The notes beneath the pieces were generated by a model. The model was not told where the DNA came from and searched no databases. It saw only the letters and a list, made by a program, of their open reading frames with translations. This document shows, piece by piece, positions 10,033 to 20,039 of a DNA stretch of 46,526 nucleotides. Position numbers and translations under genes: made by a program. The stretch's first letter is position 1. Each line of letters begins with the position of its first letter. The stretch spans positions 1-46,526 of the forward strand of contig WOUQ01000018.1 of assembly GCA_009772925.1 (NCBI GenBank), in the 5' to 3' direction. Source of the DNA: a bacterium (GTDB lineage Bacteria; Pseudomonadota; Gammaproteobacteria; Burkholderiales; Thiobacillaceae).

Positions 10033-10046
10033 GGGAAGCTACGCGG

Positions 10047-10131
10047 GGGAAACGGGAAACGGGAAAAGGGAAACGGGAAAAGGGAAACGCGTCGTGCCTT
10101 ACCTTTTCCCGTTTCCCTTTTCTCTTTTCCC
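10047..10131. repeat. Heptad-repeat hairpin between gatA and gatC
   Basis: The plus strand carries six consecutive 7-base units, GGGAAAC or GGGAAAA, at 10047-10088. A 15-base spacer follows, then four complementary units (TTTTCCC, GTTTCCC, TTTTCTC, TTTTCCC) at 10104-10131. The transcript of either strand would form a long purine/pyrimidine hairpin. The 7-bp register is exact across both arms. Similar structures with different units occur at 11547-11623 and 32806-32898. Confidence 0.85.
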
Positions 10132-10136
10132 GCTCT

Positions 10137-11543
<1,407 letters not shown>

Positions 11544-11546
11544 ACG

Positions 11547-11623
11547 GGGTGAAGGGGGAAGGGAGAAGGGTAAAGGGTCCATGGCCCTGACTGCTTTCAC
11601 CCTTCCCCCTTCACCCTTATCCC
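11547..11623. repeat. Heptad-repeat hairpin between mreB and mreC
   Basis: Left-arm 7-base units are GGGTGAA, GGGGGAA, GGGAGAA and GGGTAAA at 11547-11574. Right-arm units are TTCACCC, TTCCCCC, TTCACCC and TTATCCC at 11596-11623. The arms are complementary with few mismatches, and the register is exactly 7 bp. It begins 3 bases after the mreB stop. A role in setting the MreB to MreC ratio is possible but unproven. Confidence 0.85.
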
Positions 11624-11635
11624 TTCTCGTCCCCC

Positions 11636-12541
11636 ATGTCCCCCACCTCCCATGCGCCGATGTTCGTCCGGGAGATGGGGCTGCCGCTGCGCTTCTCCCT
11701 GTACGTTCTGCTTTGCCTGTTCCTGCTCGCCCTGGACGCCCGCTACGCTGCCCTGTCCGGCCTGCGCGCCGGGCTTAATACCGTCCTCCACCCCGTTCAG
11801 ATGGTCTTGGCCCAGCCCTGGCATTGGCTGCGAGGGGCCGGCGGTTTCTTCGTCACGCACGGCGAGGTGAGCGCAGAAAATGCCGAACTGCGCCAGCGGG
11901 AGGAACGCTTGCGCGCCGATCTGCTCGATCGACGGGCGCTGGCCGACGAGAACGCGCAATTGCGCGCCCTGCTTGCCCTGCCGCCGCGGCCCGGCGTGAT
12001 TGCCGTGGTGGGGGAAATCCAGGCCGCGCTGCCCGACCCGTTCGCCCGCAAGGTGGTCATCAACCGCGGCGAAGCCCATGGCCTTGCCGCCGGCTGGCCG
12101 GTGGTGGATGCCGCCGGGCTGGTGGGCCAGGTCACCCGCGTGTTCCCCTGGACCGCCGAGGTCACCCTGCTGACCGACCGCGGCCAGGCCGCGCCGGTGC
12201 AGAACCAGCGCAACGGCCTGCGCATCATCGTTTCCGGCCAGGGTTCCGACAGTCTCCTGGAGGTGCGTTTTCTCGACGCGCACGCCGATCTGAAGGCCGG
12301 CGACCTGCTCTATACCTCCGGCATCGACGGGGTGTATCCCGCCGGCATCCCGGTGGCCGAAGTGGTGCGCACGGAACAGCCGCGCCACTCACCCTTCGCG
12401 CGCGCCCTCTGCCGACCCCTGGGCGGGGTGGGCCAGTATCGGCATGTGCTGGTGCTCAAGCCCGAGCCTGCGGCCGCCCCGACGCAGCCGCAACAGCCGT
12501 CGCCGCGCAAATCGCCGGAGTCCCGCCATGCCCCGCGCTGA
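11636..12541 (+). CDS. mreC: Rod shape-determining protein MreC
   Basis: MreC is the periplasmic scaffold of the elongasome and activates PBP2. The 301-residue protein has a short cytoplasmic tail, one membrane helix (about residues 18-36), a coiled coil (about 77-115, rich in Glu, Leu and Arg) and two beta domains containing the family sequences DPFARKVVINRG, GLVGQV and LLTDRG. The C-terminus is Pro/Gln-rich. The ATG at 11636 was chosen; an ATG at 11660 (MFVREMGLPLRF) is also credible. It overlaps mreD by 14 bases. Confidence 0.94.
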   Translation: MSPTSHAPMFVREMGLPLRFSLYVLLCLFLLALDARYAALSGLRAGLNTVLHPVQMVLAQPWHWLRGAGGFFVTHGEVSAENAELRQREERLRADLLDRRALADENAQLRALLALPPRPGVIAVVGEIQAALPDPFARKVVINRGEAHGLAAGWPVVDAAGLVGQVTRVFPWTAEVTLLTDRGQAAPVQNQRNGLRIIVSGQGSDSLLEVRFLDAHADLKAGDLLYTSGIDGVYPAGIPVAEVVRTEQPRHSPFARALCRPLGGVGQYRHVLVLKPEPAAAPTQPQQPSPRKSPESRHAPR

Positions 12542-13097
12542 ACCCGGCATAAGCAAACCCCTGCTGCCCCAGGGCGCGGAACTCGTCGCGCCACCGACGC
12601 CGGCGCGCGTCTATGTCAGCCTCGCCATGGCCCTGGCGGCCACGCTGCTGCCGTGGGCGGACGGCATGCTCTGGCTGGTGCCGGACTTCACCCTGATGGC
12701 CCTGCTCTACTGGAGCATCCGCGCGCCCCGCCTGGCCGGGTTGGGCGTCGCCTGCCTGCTCGGCCTCGTTACCGATGTCGCCGCCGGTGTGCTCATGGGC
12801 CTGAATGCGCTGGCCTATTGCGCCGCCACCTTTGTCATCCTCATGGTGCGCCGCCGCCTGGAGGGCTTCGATGTGCCCCGCCAGGCCCTGCAGCTGGCTC
12901 CGCTGTTGCTGGGCAAGGAGGCGCTGGTGTTGCTGGCCGGCCTCATGCTGGGCTTGCCGCAGGCGGACTGGCGCTGGCTCGCCGCCGGCCTTGTGGCGGC
13001 GCTGCTGTGGTTGCCCCTGGCCTGGCTGATGGACCGCCTCACCGGCTATACCCGCGTGGCGGCCCAGGGCGAAGCAGGCCCGCGCGTCCGCGTTTGA
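12528..13097 (+). CDS. mreD: Rod shape-determining protein MreD
   Basis: MreD is a polytopic inner-membrane partner of MreC. The 189-residue product has five or six hydrophobic helices from about residue 29 onward and the family motif PDFTLMALLYWSIRAP after the first hairpin. The ATG at 12528 (MPRAEPGIS) overlaps the end of mreC by 14 bases, which implies translational coupling. An upstream in-frame ATG at 12444 would add a basic leader that merely shadows mreC and is unlikely. Confidence 0.93.
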   Translation: MPRAEPGISKPLLPQGAELVAPPTPARVYVSLAMALAATLLPWADGMLWLVPDFTLMALLYWSIRAPRLAGLGVACLLGLVTDVAAGVLMGLNALAYCAATFVILMVRRRLEGFDVPRQALQLAPLLLGKEALVLLAGLMLGLPQADWRWLAAGLVAALLWLPLAWLMDRLTGYTRVAAQGEAGPRVRV

Positions 13098-13116
13098 ATT
13101 CGCCCACAGCACGCCC

Positions 13117-15087
13117 GTGAGCAGCCTGCGCCTCATCAACCCGGAGCTGGAGTTCCTGCGCTACCGGCGCCGCATGGAGATCGCCGGGGTGGGCGCGGCA
13201 CTGCTCTTCCTGCTGCTGTTCGGGCGCTTCGTCTGGCTGCAGCTGGTGCAGTACGACCATTACCAGTCCCTGGCGGAAAACAACCGCATCTCCCTGCTGC
13301 CGGCGCCGCCTACGCGTGGTGTCATCTACGACCGACAGAACATGGTCTTGGCGCAGAATTTCTCCGCCCACACCCTGGAAATCACGCCCTCCGAGACCGG
13401 CGAGAAGCTGGACGCGGTGATCGACCGACTCGCCGAGATCGTCGAAATCGAGCCGGGCGACCGCAAGCGCTTCCGGAAGATGCTGGCGGAGAGCAAGAAC
13501 TTCGAGAGCATTCCCATCCGCAACCTGCTCACCGAAGAGGAGGCGGCACGCTTCGCCGTCAACCGCTACCGCTTCCCCGGCGTCGAGGTGAGCGCGCGCC
13601 AGTTCCGGCAGTACCCCATGGGCCCCGGCTTCGCCCACGTCGTCGGCTACATCGGCCGCATCGGCGAGAAGGACAAGACGCGCCTGGAGGAGGAGGGCCT
13701 CTACGCCAATTACAAGGGCAGCGACCACATTGGCAAGCTTGGCATCGAAGCGCGATACGAGCGCTGGCTGCATGGCCGCACCGGCATCGAGAAGGTGGAG
13801 ACCGATTCCGGCGGCCACGCCGTGCGCCTGCTGTCACGTACCGAGCCGGTGGCCGGCTACAACATCTACCTGCATCTTGACGCCCGCCTGCAGCAGGTGG
13901 CGGAGCGGGTCTTCGGCGACTATCGCGGTGCCCTGGTGGCCCTCGATCCGCGCAACGGTGCCGTGCTGGCGCTGATGTCCAAGCCGGGTTTCGACCCCAA
14001 CCTGTTCGTCGACGGCATCGACACCCTGACCTGGCGCGAACTCAACGACTCGCCCGATCGCCCCCTCATCAACCGCGCCTTGCGCGCCATCTATCCGCCG
14101 GGCTCCACCATCAAGCCGTTCATGGGCCTGGCCGGCCTGGAACTGGGCCTGCGAAGGCCAGGCGACAGCATCGTCGATGCCGGCTACTTCAGTCTGCCGG
14201 GCAGCAGCCACCGCTACCGGGACTGGAAGAAGGAGGGGCACGGTGTGGTGGATCTGAAAAAATCCATCGCCCAGTCCTGTGACACCTATTATTACCAGCT
14301 GGCGCACCAGATGGGGATCGAGCGCATGGCTGATTTTCTCGGCAAATTCGGCTTCGGCGCGCGTACCGGTGTCGATCTGGACGGCGAGTTGGCCGGCCTG
14401 ATGCCAACGCCGACCTGGAAGCAGAAACGCTTCAAACAACCCTGGTGGCCGGGCGAGACGGTGATCGCCGGCATCGGCCAGGGCTACATGCTGGCCACCC
14501 CCATGCAGTTGGCCATGGCCACCATGGCCCTGGCCAACGGTGGCGTCCTCTACCAGCCGCAGTTGATCCGCGCCTGGCGCGAGCCGATCAGTGGCCGCGT
14601 GGCCTACGCCGCGCCGCGGCGGGTCGGCGAGATTCCGCTGAAGCCGGCGCATCTGGCGGTGATCCGCCAGGCCATGATCGAGGTCATGCTGCCCGGCGGC
14701 ACCGCCGCCCGCTCCGGCGCGGGGGCGCCCTACGGCATCGGCGGCAAGACCGGGACTTCCCAGGTCATCGGCATCAAGCAGGGTGCCCGCTACGACGAGA
14801 AGCGCATCGCCGCGCGGCATCGCGACCACGCCCTGTTCGTCGCCTTCGCGCCGGCGGAGGCGCCCACCATCGTCGTCGCCGTGATGGTGGAGAACGGCGG
14901 CAGCGGCAGCGGCACCGCCGCCCCCATCGCGCGCAAGGTGCTTGACTACTGGCTGTTGGGCAAGCTGCCGACCGTCTATGAGCCGGAGGAACCCGCCGAC
15001 GCTCCGATTCCGGAGGAGGCCGAGGACAGCGGTAGGGCGGAAGCCGACGTGGTGGTGGCGATACCGGCGGAGGATCTGACGCAATGA
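13117..15087 (+). CDS. mrdA: Penicillin-binding protein 2, elongasome transpeptidase
   Basis: PBP2 cross-links peptidoglycan during cell elongation. The 656-residue protein has a cytoplasmic tail and membrane anchor (about residues 20-45) and a pedestal domain. The transpeptidase motifs are STIK with nucleophile Ser330, SCD at 387-389 and KTG at 544-546. An acidic extension follows the last motif. The GTG start at 13117 gives the expected MSSLRLINPE-like N-terminus. It follows mreD by 19 bases and overlaps rodA by 4 bases (ATGA). Confidence 0.97.
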   Translation: MSSLRLINPELEFLRYRRRMEIAGVGAALLFLLLFGRFVWLQLVQYDHYQSLAENNRISLLPAPPTRGVIYDRQNMVLAQNFSAHTLEITPSETGEKLDAVIDRLAEIVEIEPGDRKRFRKMLAESKNFESIPIRNLLTEEEAARFAVNRYRFPGVEVSARQFRQYPMGPGFAHVVGYIGRIGEKDKTRLEEEGLYANYKGSDHIGKLGIEARYERWLHGRTGIEKVETDSGGHAVRLLSRTEPVAGYNIYLHLDARLQQVAERVFGDYRGALVALDPRNGAVLALMSKPGFDPNLFVDGIDTLTWRELNDSPDRPLINRALRAIYPPGSTIKPFMGLAGLELGLRRPGDSIVDAGYFSLPGSSHRYRDWKKEGHGVVDLKKSIAQSCDTYYYQLAHQMGIERMADFLGKFGFGARTGVDLDGELAGLMPTPTWKQKRFKQPWWPGETVIAGIGQGYMLATPMQLAMATMALANGGVLYQPQLIRAWREPISGRVAYAAPRRVGEIPLKPAHLAVIRQAMIEVMLPGGTAARSGAGAPYGIGGKTGTSQVIGIKQGARYDEKRIAARHRDHALFVAFAPAEAPTIVVAVMVENGGSGSGTAAPIARKVLDYWLLGKLPTVYEPEEPADAPIPEEAEDSGRAEADVVVAIPAEDLTQ

Positions 15088-16181
15088 TCCGGCGTCTGCT
15101 GCTGCGCGTGGTCGCCCATCTGGACGGGCCGCTCATGGCCATGTTGGCCCTGTTGCTGCTGGTGAGCGTCGCCACGGTGTTCAGCGCTTCCGGCGAAAAC
15201 GTCGGGCGGGTGATCGACCATCTCGTCAACATGAGTGTCGCCCTTACCGCCATGCTGCTGATTTCCCACGTACCGCCCCAGCGCCTCATGCAGTTCGCGC
15301 CGCCGGCCTATGTTCTCGGCCTCCTGCTGCTGCTGGCGGTGGCGTTGTTCGGCATTGTCGTCAACGGTTCGCGGCGCTGGCTGGATCTGGGCATCACCCG
15401 CATCCAGCCGTCCGAGCTGATGCGCCTGGCGGTGCCGATGATGCTGGCCTGGTATCTGCAATGCAAACAGGAAATTCTGAACTGGCGGCATTTCGCGGTG
15501 GCGTTCGCGCTGCTGGCGGCGCCCCTCGCCTTCATCGCCGAGCAGCCCGATCTGGGCACCACCCTGCTCATCGGCGCCTCCGGCTTCTACGTGCTGTTCC
15601 TCGGCGGCCTGTCATGGAAGGTGATCGGTGGTTTCGCCGTCGCCGCCGGGGCGGCCCTGCCGCTGGCCTGGAACACCCTGCTGCACGACTACCAGCGCCA
15701 GCGCGTGCTCACCCTCATCGACCCGGCCTCGGACCCGCTCGGGGCGGGTTATCACATCATTCAGTCCACCATCGCCGTGGGCTCCGGGGGTGTGGTGGGC
15801 AAGGGCTGGATGGCGGGCACCCAGACCCACCTGGATTTCCTGCCGGAGCGCACCACCGACTTCATCTTCGCGGTGTTCTCCGAGGAGTTCGGCCTCATCG
15901 GCAACCTGTTCCTGCTGCTGCTCTACGCCGTCATTATCTGGCGCGGCCTCTGGCTGGCGGCCAGTGCGCCCTCCCTGTTCGGCCGCCTGTTGTCGGGCGC
16001 CATCATGTTCACCTTCTTCACCTATGCCTTCGTCAACATGGGCATGGTCTCCGGCATCCTGCCGGTGGTGGGGGTGCCCCTGCCCCTGGTCAGCTACGGC
16101 GGCACCTCCATGCTGACGGTGCTCCTCGGATTCGGCATCGTGATGAGCGCAGCGAAGCATAAAAAGCTTGTAAAAACATAG
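15084..16181 (+). CDS. rodA: SEDS glycosyltransferase RodA
   Basis: RodA polymerises lipid II glycan strands and works as a pair with PBP2. The 365-residue protein has about ten membrane helices. Key SEDS segments are present: QPSELMRLAVPMMLAWYL, EQPDLGTTLLI, and the periplasmic THLDFLPERTTDFIFAVFSEEFG with its conserved acidic residues. The final PLPLVSYGGTSM loop is also present. The start codon overlaps the mrdA stop, so the two subunits should be made in step. Confidence 0.97.
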   Translation: MIRRLLLRVVAHLDGPLMAMLALLLLVSVATVFSASGENVGRVIDHLVNMSVALTAMLLISHVPPQRLMQFAPPAYVLGLLLLLAVALFGIVVNGSRRWLDLGITRIQPSELMRLAVPMMLAWYLQCKQEILNWRHFAVAFALLAAPLAFIAEQPDLGTTLLIGASGFYVLFLGGLSWKVIGGFAVAAGAALPLAWNTLLHDYQRQRVLTLIDPASDPLGAGYHIIQSTIAVGSGGVVGKGWMAGTQTHLDFLPERTTDFIFAVFSEEFGLIGNLFLLLLYAVIIWRGLWLAASAPSLFGRLLSGAIMFTFFTYAFVNMGMVSGILPVVGVPLPLVSYGGTSMLTVLLGFGIVMSAAKHKKLVKT

Positions 16182-16228
16182 CGGATACGCGCTACACTTG
16201 GAGCGCTTTATTACGTGCTGCAAGCCTG

Positions 16229-17548
16229 ATGCCCATGACCCGCCCGACCCTGCTGATTCTGGCCCTCGGCCTCGCCCTCGCCGGTTGCGGTACCGCCCCC
16301 AGCAAAACCGCGGAAAAAGAGGCGACGCCGGTCCTCCCCCCCTACAAGGGCGGCGGCTATTACAAGGATGACGGCCCCGGCGCGAATCCGCCCACCAACT
16401 TGGCTGATATTCCCGACGCCACGCCGCGCTGGGAGCCCTTGCACCGTTTCGCCAACGCGCCTTACCGGGTGCTGGGCCGGGATTACGTCCCGGTTTCCGG
16501 GAATCAGCCCTACAAGGCTCAGGGACTGGCTTCCTGGTATGGCCGCAAGTTCCATGGCAAGTCGACTTCCACCGGCGAGCCGTACGACATGTACGCCATG
16601 ACCGCCGCTCACCCGACCCTGCCGCTGCCCAGCTACGCCCGTGTCACCAACCTGGAGAACGGCAAGTCGGTGGTGGTGCGGGTCAACGATCGCGGCCCCT
16701 TCCACAAGGGCCGCATCATCGATCTCTCGTATACCGCCGCCTACAAGCTGGACGTGCTCAAGGGCGTGACGCCGGTGGAAGTGGAGGCAGTGTTGCCGGA
16801 GGACGCGCCCACCAGCTTCACCGCCCTTGCGGACGCGCCCTTCGCGCCTCCCGCCCAGGCGATGGTGGCATCGGCCAAGCTGGAGACGAGCGCGCCGGAG
16901 GCGGTGCCTGAACGCGTGCTGGTCGCGGCGGCCCCGGCCACGCCGGAGGTGCCGGTTGCCGGCGCCGGGCCCGTCTATCTGCAACTGGGAGCCTTCTCCC
17001 GTCTGGATACGGCGGATGGCCTGATGGCGCGCGCCAGCGCCATCCTTTCACGGGAATTTCCCGGCGTACTGCGGCTGCAATCCAACGGTCTGCACAAGGT
17101 TCAGGCCGGGCCGTTCACGCCCGGCGCGCAGGCCGAGCGCGCCGCCGCGCTGGTCCGCGAGGAACTCGGTATCCGGGCATTCCGCGTCAGTGAAGGCGCC
17201 CAGGCCGCGATTCCCGCGCCCGCATCGACGCCCGCATCCGTTGCCGCGTCCACAGAAGCCGTCCCCAAGCAAGCGGCGCTCCCGCTCGCGGCCGCCCCCG
17301 CTGTTCTCCCGGTCACGCCGGGCCTGTATCTGCAACTGGCCGCGTTGTCCTCGCCGGCCGCCGCCGACGCTTATGCCGAGCGGGTGCGGAGCCGTTATGG
17401 CGATGCGCTGCCGGGCGTCACCCGCATCAACACCGACAGCCTGTTCAAGGTCCAGGCCGGCCCCTTTGCCACTCCGGAGGAAGCCCAGCGCGTGGCCCTC
17501 GCCTATCAGCAGGACTTCGGCGTGCGGCCTTACCGGGTCGTGCGCTGA
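16229..17548 (+). CDS. rlpA: RlpA-like lytic transglycosylase lipoprotein with two SPOR domains
   Basis: RlpA cleaves denuded glycan strands at the septum. The 439-residue protein has a lipoprotein signal with LAGC (Cys20). A double-psi beta-barrel domain lies at about residues 92-172 and includes GLASWYGRKFHGKSTSTGE and VRVNDRGPFHKGRIIDLS. Two SPOR domains follow, at about 248-318 and 365-439, each ending in a KVQAGPF...VR pattern. Family members usually carry one SPOR. An Ala/Pro-rich linker separates the two. It follows rodA by 47 bases. Confidence 0.93.
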   Translation: MPMTRPTLLILALGLALAGCGTAPSKTAEKEATPVLPPYKGGGYYKDDGPGANPPTNLADIPDATPRWEPLHRFANAPYRVLGRDYVPVSGNQPYKAQGLASWYGRKFHGKSTSTGEPYDMYAMTAAHPTLPLPSYARVTNLENGKSVVVRVNDRGPFHKGRIIDLSYTAAYKLDVLKGVTPVEVEAVLPEDAPTSFTALADAPFAPPAQAMVASAKLETSAPEAVPERVLVAAAPATPEVPVAGAGPVYLQLGAFSRLDTADGLMARASAILSREFPGVLRLQSNGLHKVQAGPFTPGAQAERAAALVREELGIRAFRVSEGAQAAIPAPASTPASVAASTEAVPKQAALPLAAAPAVLPVTPGLYLQLAALSSPAAADAYAERVRSRYGDALPGVTRINTDSLFKVQAGPFATPEEAQRVALAYQQDFGVRPYRVVR

Positions 17549-17669
17549 AGCGACCCGGAGCGCGCCCGCCAGCATCCGGCGGGGAACCCGGCGCGCCGTG
17601 GCGGGTCCGTCCACAAGTCCGGCGCGCCGGGCCCATTCCCGATTCCACTTGTCTGACCATCCACCACCC

Positions 17670-18812
17670 ATGAAGCCGTTGCGCCTGATTCCCTGTCTTG
17701 CCCTGTCCTGTCTGAGTCTCGTCCTGCCCGCCCGCGCCGCCCTGCCGGTGCCGCCGCCACCCCAGATCGAGGCGCGCGCCTGGTTGCTGATCGATGCCGC
17801 CAGCGGCTTGCCGCTGGCGGAAAAGAACGCCGATGCGAAGGTGGAGCCGGCCTCGCTGACCAAGCTGATGACCGCCTATCTCGCCTTCAGCGCCCTCAAG
17901 GAGGGCCGCCTGAAGCCGGAGCAGACCCTGCCGGTCTCCGAGAAGGCCTGGAAGGCCGAGGGCTCGCGCATGTTCCTCGATCCCAGGAAGCCCGCGCGGG
18001 TGGACGACCTCTTGAAGGGCGTCATTGTCCAGTCGGGCAACGACGCCTGCATCGTGCTCGCGGAAGCCATTGCCGGCTCCGAGGAAGGCTTCGCCTCGAT
18101 GATGAACCAGACCGCCAAGCGGCTGGGCATGACCGGCACGCATTTCCTCAATTCCACCGGCCTGCCGCATCCCCAGCACATGACCACGGCGCGCGATCTG
18201 GCCAAACTGGCCGGCGCCCTGATCCGCGATTTCCCGGAGCATTACAAGCTCTATTCGATGCGCGAGTTCGCCTACAACGGCATCACCCAGCCCAACCGCA
18301 ATCGCCTGCTGTTCATGGATCCCAGCGTCGACGGGGTGAAGACCGGGCACACCGAGAGCGCCGGCCACTGCCTCATCGCCTCGGCCCAGCGTGAGCGGCG
18401 CCGCCTGCTCAGCGTGGTGCTGGGCGCCGGGTCGGACAGCGCGCGCGCCATGGAAAGCCAGAAACTGCTGAACTACGGCTTCCAGTTCTTCGAGACCGTG
18501 AAGCTCTATCCCGCCAACCAGACGGTCGCCAGCCTGCGTATCTACAAGGGCAAGGGCAGCCAGGTGAAGGCCGGCTTCCTCGGCGATTTCCACGTTACCG
18601 TGCCGCGCGGCTCGGCCAGGAACATCCAGGCCCAGACCGTAACCCAGCAGCCTCTGCTGGCCCCGGTCCGGCGCGGCCAGCGCCTGGGCACCCTGCGCGT
18701 GTCGGTGGATGGGCAGCCGGTGGGCGAGTACCCGCTGCTGGCCCTGGAGGACATCGCCGTGTCCGGCATCCTGGGGCGTGGCTGGGACAACATCCTGCTG
18801 ATGTTGAGGTAA
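17670..18812 (+). CDS. dacA: D-alanyl-D-alanine carboxypeptidase (PBP5/6 family)
   Basis: DacA trims the terminal D-Ala from peptidoglycan stem peptides. The protein has 380 residues. The signal peptide is cleaved near PARAALP (residues 20-26). Catalytic motifs are SLTK with Ser62 and Lys65, SGN at 122-124 and KTG at 224-226. A C-terminal beta-rich PBP5 domain follows, ending in the amphipathic helix GRGWDNILLMLR that would anchor it to the membrane. The ATG at 17670 starts directly at the signal peptide. The 121-base upstream gap is GC-rich, with two GGCGCGCC palindromes. Confidence 0.96.
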   Translation: MKPLRLIPCLALSCLSLVLPARAALPVPPPPQIEARAWLLIDAASGLPLAEKNADAKVEPASLTKLMTAYLAFSALKEGRLKPEQTLPVSEKAWKAEGSRMFLDPRKPARVDDLLKGVIVQSGNDACIVLAEAIAGSEEGFASMMNQTAKRLGMTGTHFLNSTGLPHPQHMTTARDLAKLAGALIRDFPEHYKLYSMREFAYNGITQPNRNRLLFMDPSVDGVKTGHTESAGHCLIASAQRERRRLLSVVLGAGSDSARAMESQKLLNYGFQFFETVKLYPANQTVASLRIYKGKGSQVKAGFLGDFHVTVPRGSARNIQAQTVTQQPLLAPVRRGQRLGTLRVSVDGQPVGEYPLLALEDIAVSGILGRGWDNILLMLR

Positions 18813-18830
18813 GGCGGGGAGTGCGAATTA

Positions 18831-18859
18831 GCGAGTCGGTAGTGGAGAGTAGCGAGTAG
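18831..18859. repeat. Degenerate heptad repeat downstream of dacA
   Basis: Four 7-base units in register, GCGAGTC, GGTAGTG, GAGAGTA and GCGAGTA, follow the dacA stop. The pyrimidine-rich stretch at about 18864-18885 could be a decayed complementary arm, but pairing is poor. The units resemble those of the glcF-radC hairpin, so this may be a degraded member of the same class. Confidence 0.45.
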
Positions 18860-18893
18860 GATTTCCCCCCACCCTCTCTCCTCAGCACACAGC

Positions 18894-19757
18894 ATGCCGA
18901 CCGTCTATCTCAACGGCCAGTTCCTGCCCTTGGAGGCAGCCCGCGTCCCGGTCATGGACCGGGGTTTCCTGTTCGGCGACGGGGTGTACGAGGTCATACC
19001 CGTCTACGACCGCCGCCCCTTCCGCCTGGAGGACCATCTGGCGCGCCTGCGCGCCAGCCTGGACGGCATCCGCCTGGGCGATCCGCATTCCGCCGCCGAG
19101 TGGACCGCGCTGATCGAGCGCATCGTCGGCGACGCACCCTGGCCCGACCTCGGCGTCTACCTGCAGGTCACGCGCGGACCGGGCCCGCGCGACCATGCCT
19201 TTCCCCTGGAAATCCGCCCCACCGTCTTCCTCATGCCCCTGGAACTGCCGGCGCCACCGCCGGCCCTGATCGAGCATGGCGTCGCCGCCATCACCGCCGA
19301 GGACACGCGCTGGAGCCGCTGCGACATCAAGGCCACCTCCCTGCTGGCCAACGTGCTGCTGCGCCAGCTTTCGGTCGACGCCGGCTGCGCCGAAACCCTG
19401 CTGATCCGTGACGGCCAGCTCATGGAAGGCTCCGCAAGCAGCGTTTTTCTGGTGCGGGACGGCGTCCTCCTGGCCCCGCCGAAGACGCCTCTCATCCTGC
19501 CCGGCATCACCTACGACGTGGTTCTCGAACTCGCGGCGGCGGCACACATCCCGACCGCGATCCGCGCCCTGTCCGCAGCCGAGCTGCGCGATGCCGACGA
19601 GGTCTGGATCACCTCCTCCACCAAGGAGGTCCTCGCCGTCACCCGCCTGGACGGCACACCGGTTGGCAACGGCCAACCCGGCCCCATCTACCGCCGCATG
19701 ATCGCCCTCTACCAGACCTACAAGCACACCGTCATGCGTGGAAAGGCGGCGCCGTGA
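18894..19757 (+). CDS. dat: D-amino-acid aminotransferase (class IV PLP enzyme)
   Basis: A fold-type IV aminotransferase of 287 residues that interconverts D-alanine, D-glutamate and their keto acids. It shows VMDRGFLFGDGVYEVIPVYD at residues 20-39, the PLP lysine Lys146 in CDIKATSLL, EGSASSVFLV at about 175-184, and WITSSTKEVLAV near 247-258 in the phosphate-binding region. Its position after dacA agrees with a role in D-amino acid turnover. Branched-chain or aminodeoxychorismate activity is possible in this fold, but the VYEVIPVYD segment favours the D-amino acid group. Confidence 0.87.
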   Translation: MPTVYLNGQFLPLEAARVPVMDRGFLFGDGVYEVIPVYDRRPFRLEDHLARLRASLDGIRLGDPHSAAEWTALIERIVGDAPWPDLGVYLQVTRGPGPRDHAFPLEIRPTVFLMPLELPAPPPALIEHGVAAITAEDTRWSRCDIKATSLLANVLLRQLSVDAGCAETLLIRDGQLMEGSASSVFLVRDGVLLAPPKTPLILPGITYDVVLELAAAAHIPTAIRALSAAELRDADEVWITSSTKEVLAVTRLDGTPVGNGQPGPIYRRMIALYQTYKHTVMRGKAAP

Positions 19758-20020
19758 GCGAAGCGGACAGCCTGCTGGAATTTCCCTGCGACTTTCCCAT
19801 CAAGATCATGGGCGAGCGCCATGACGACTTCGCGCGCGACATCCTGGCCCTGGTCCTGCGTCACGCCCCCGACTTTGCCGCCGAGAGCGCGGAACTGCGC
19901 GCTTCCTCGACGGGCCGCTACATCTCGCTCACCTGCACCATCCGCGCCGTCTCGCGCGCCCAACTGGACGCGCTCTACCTCGAGTTGAGCGGCGACCCGC
20001 GGGTCAAGGTGGTGCTGTGA
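19754..20020 (+). CDS. ybeD: YbeD-family (DUF493) small protein
   Basis: An 88-residue ACT-like ferredoxin-fold protein of the DUF493 family, usually found between dacA and lipB in Proteobacteria. Its role is not established; a regulatory or ligand-binding function is assumed from the fold. The sequence FPCDFPIKIMG and the spaced GRYISLTCTIRA and LYLELSGDPRVKVVL are family hallmarks. The GTG start overlaps the dat stop by 4 bases. Confidence 0.92.
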   Translation: MSEADSLLEFPCDFPIKIMGERHDDFARDILALVLRHAPDFAAESAELRASSTGRYISLTCTIRAVSRAQLDALYLELSGDPRVKVVL

Positions 20021-20039
20021 GCGGTGATCGCCGAGGCCA

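Noticed and set aside
16168-16198. Promoter for rlpA (TTGTAA and TACACT)
   Set aside because: The spacing is 19 bases and the hexamers are weak; rlpA may simply be read through from rodA.
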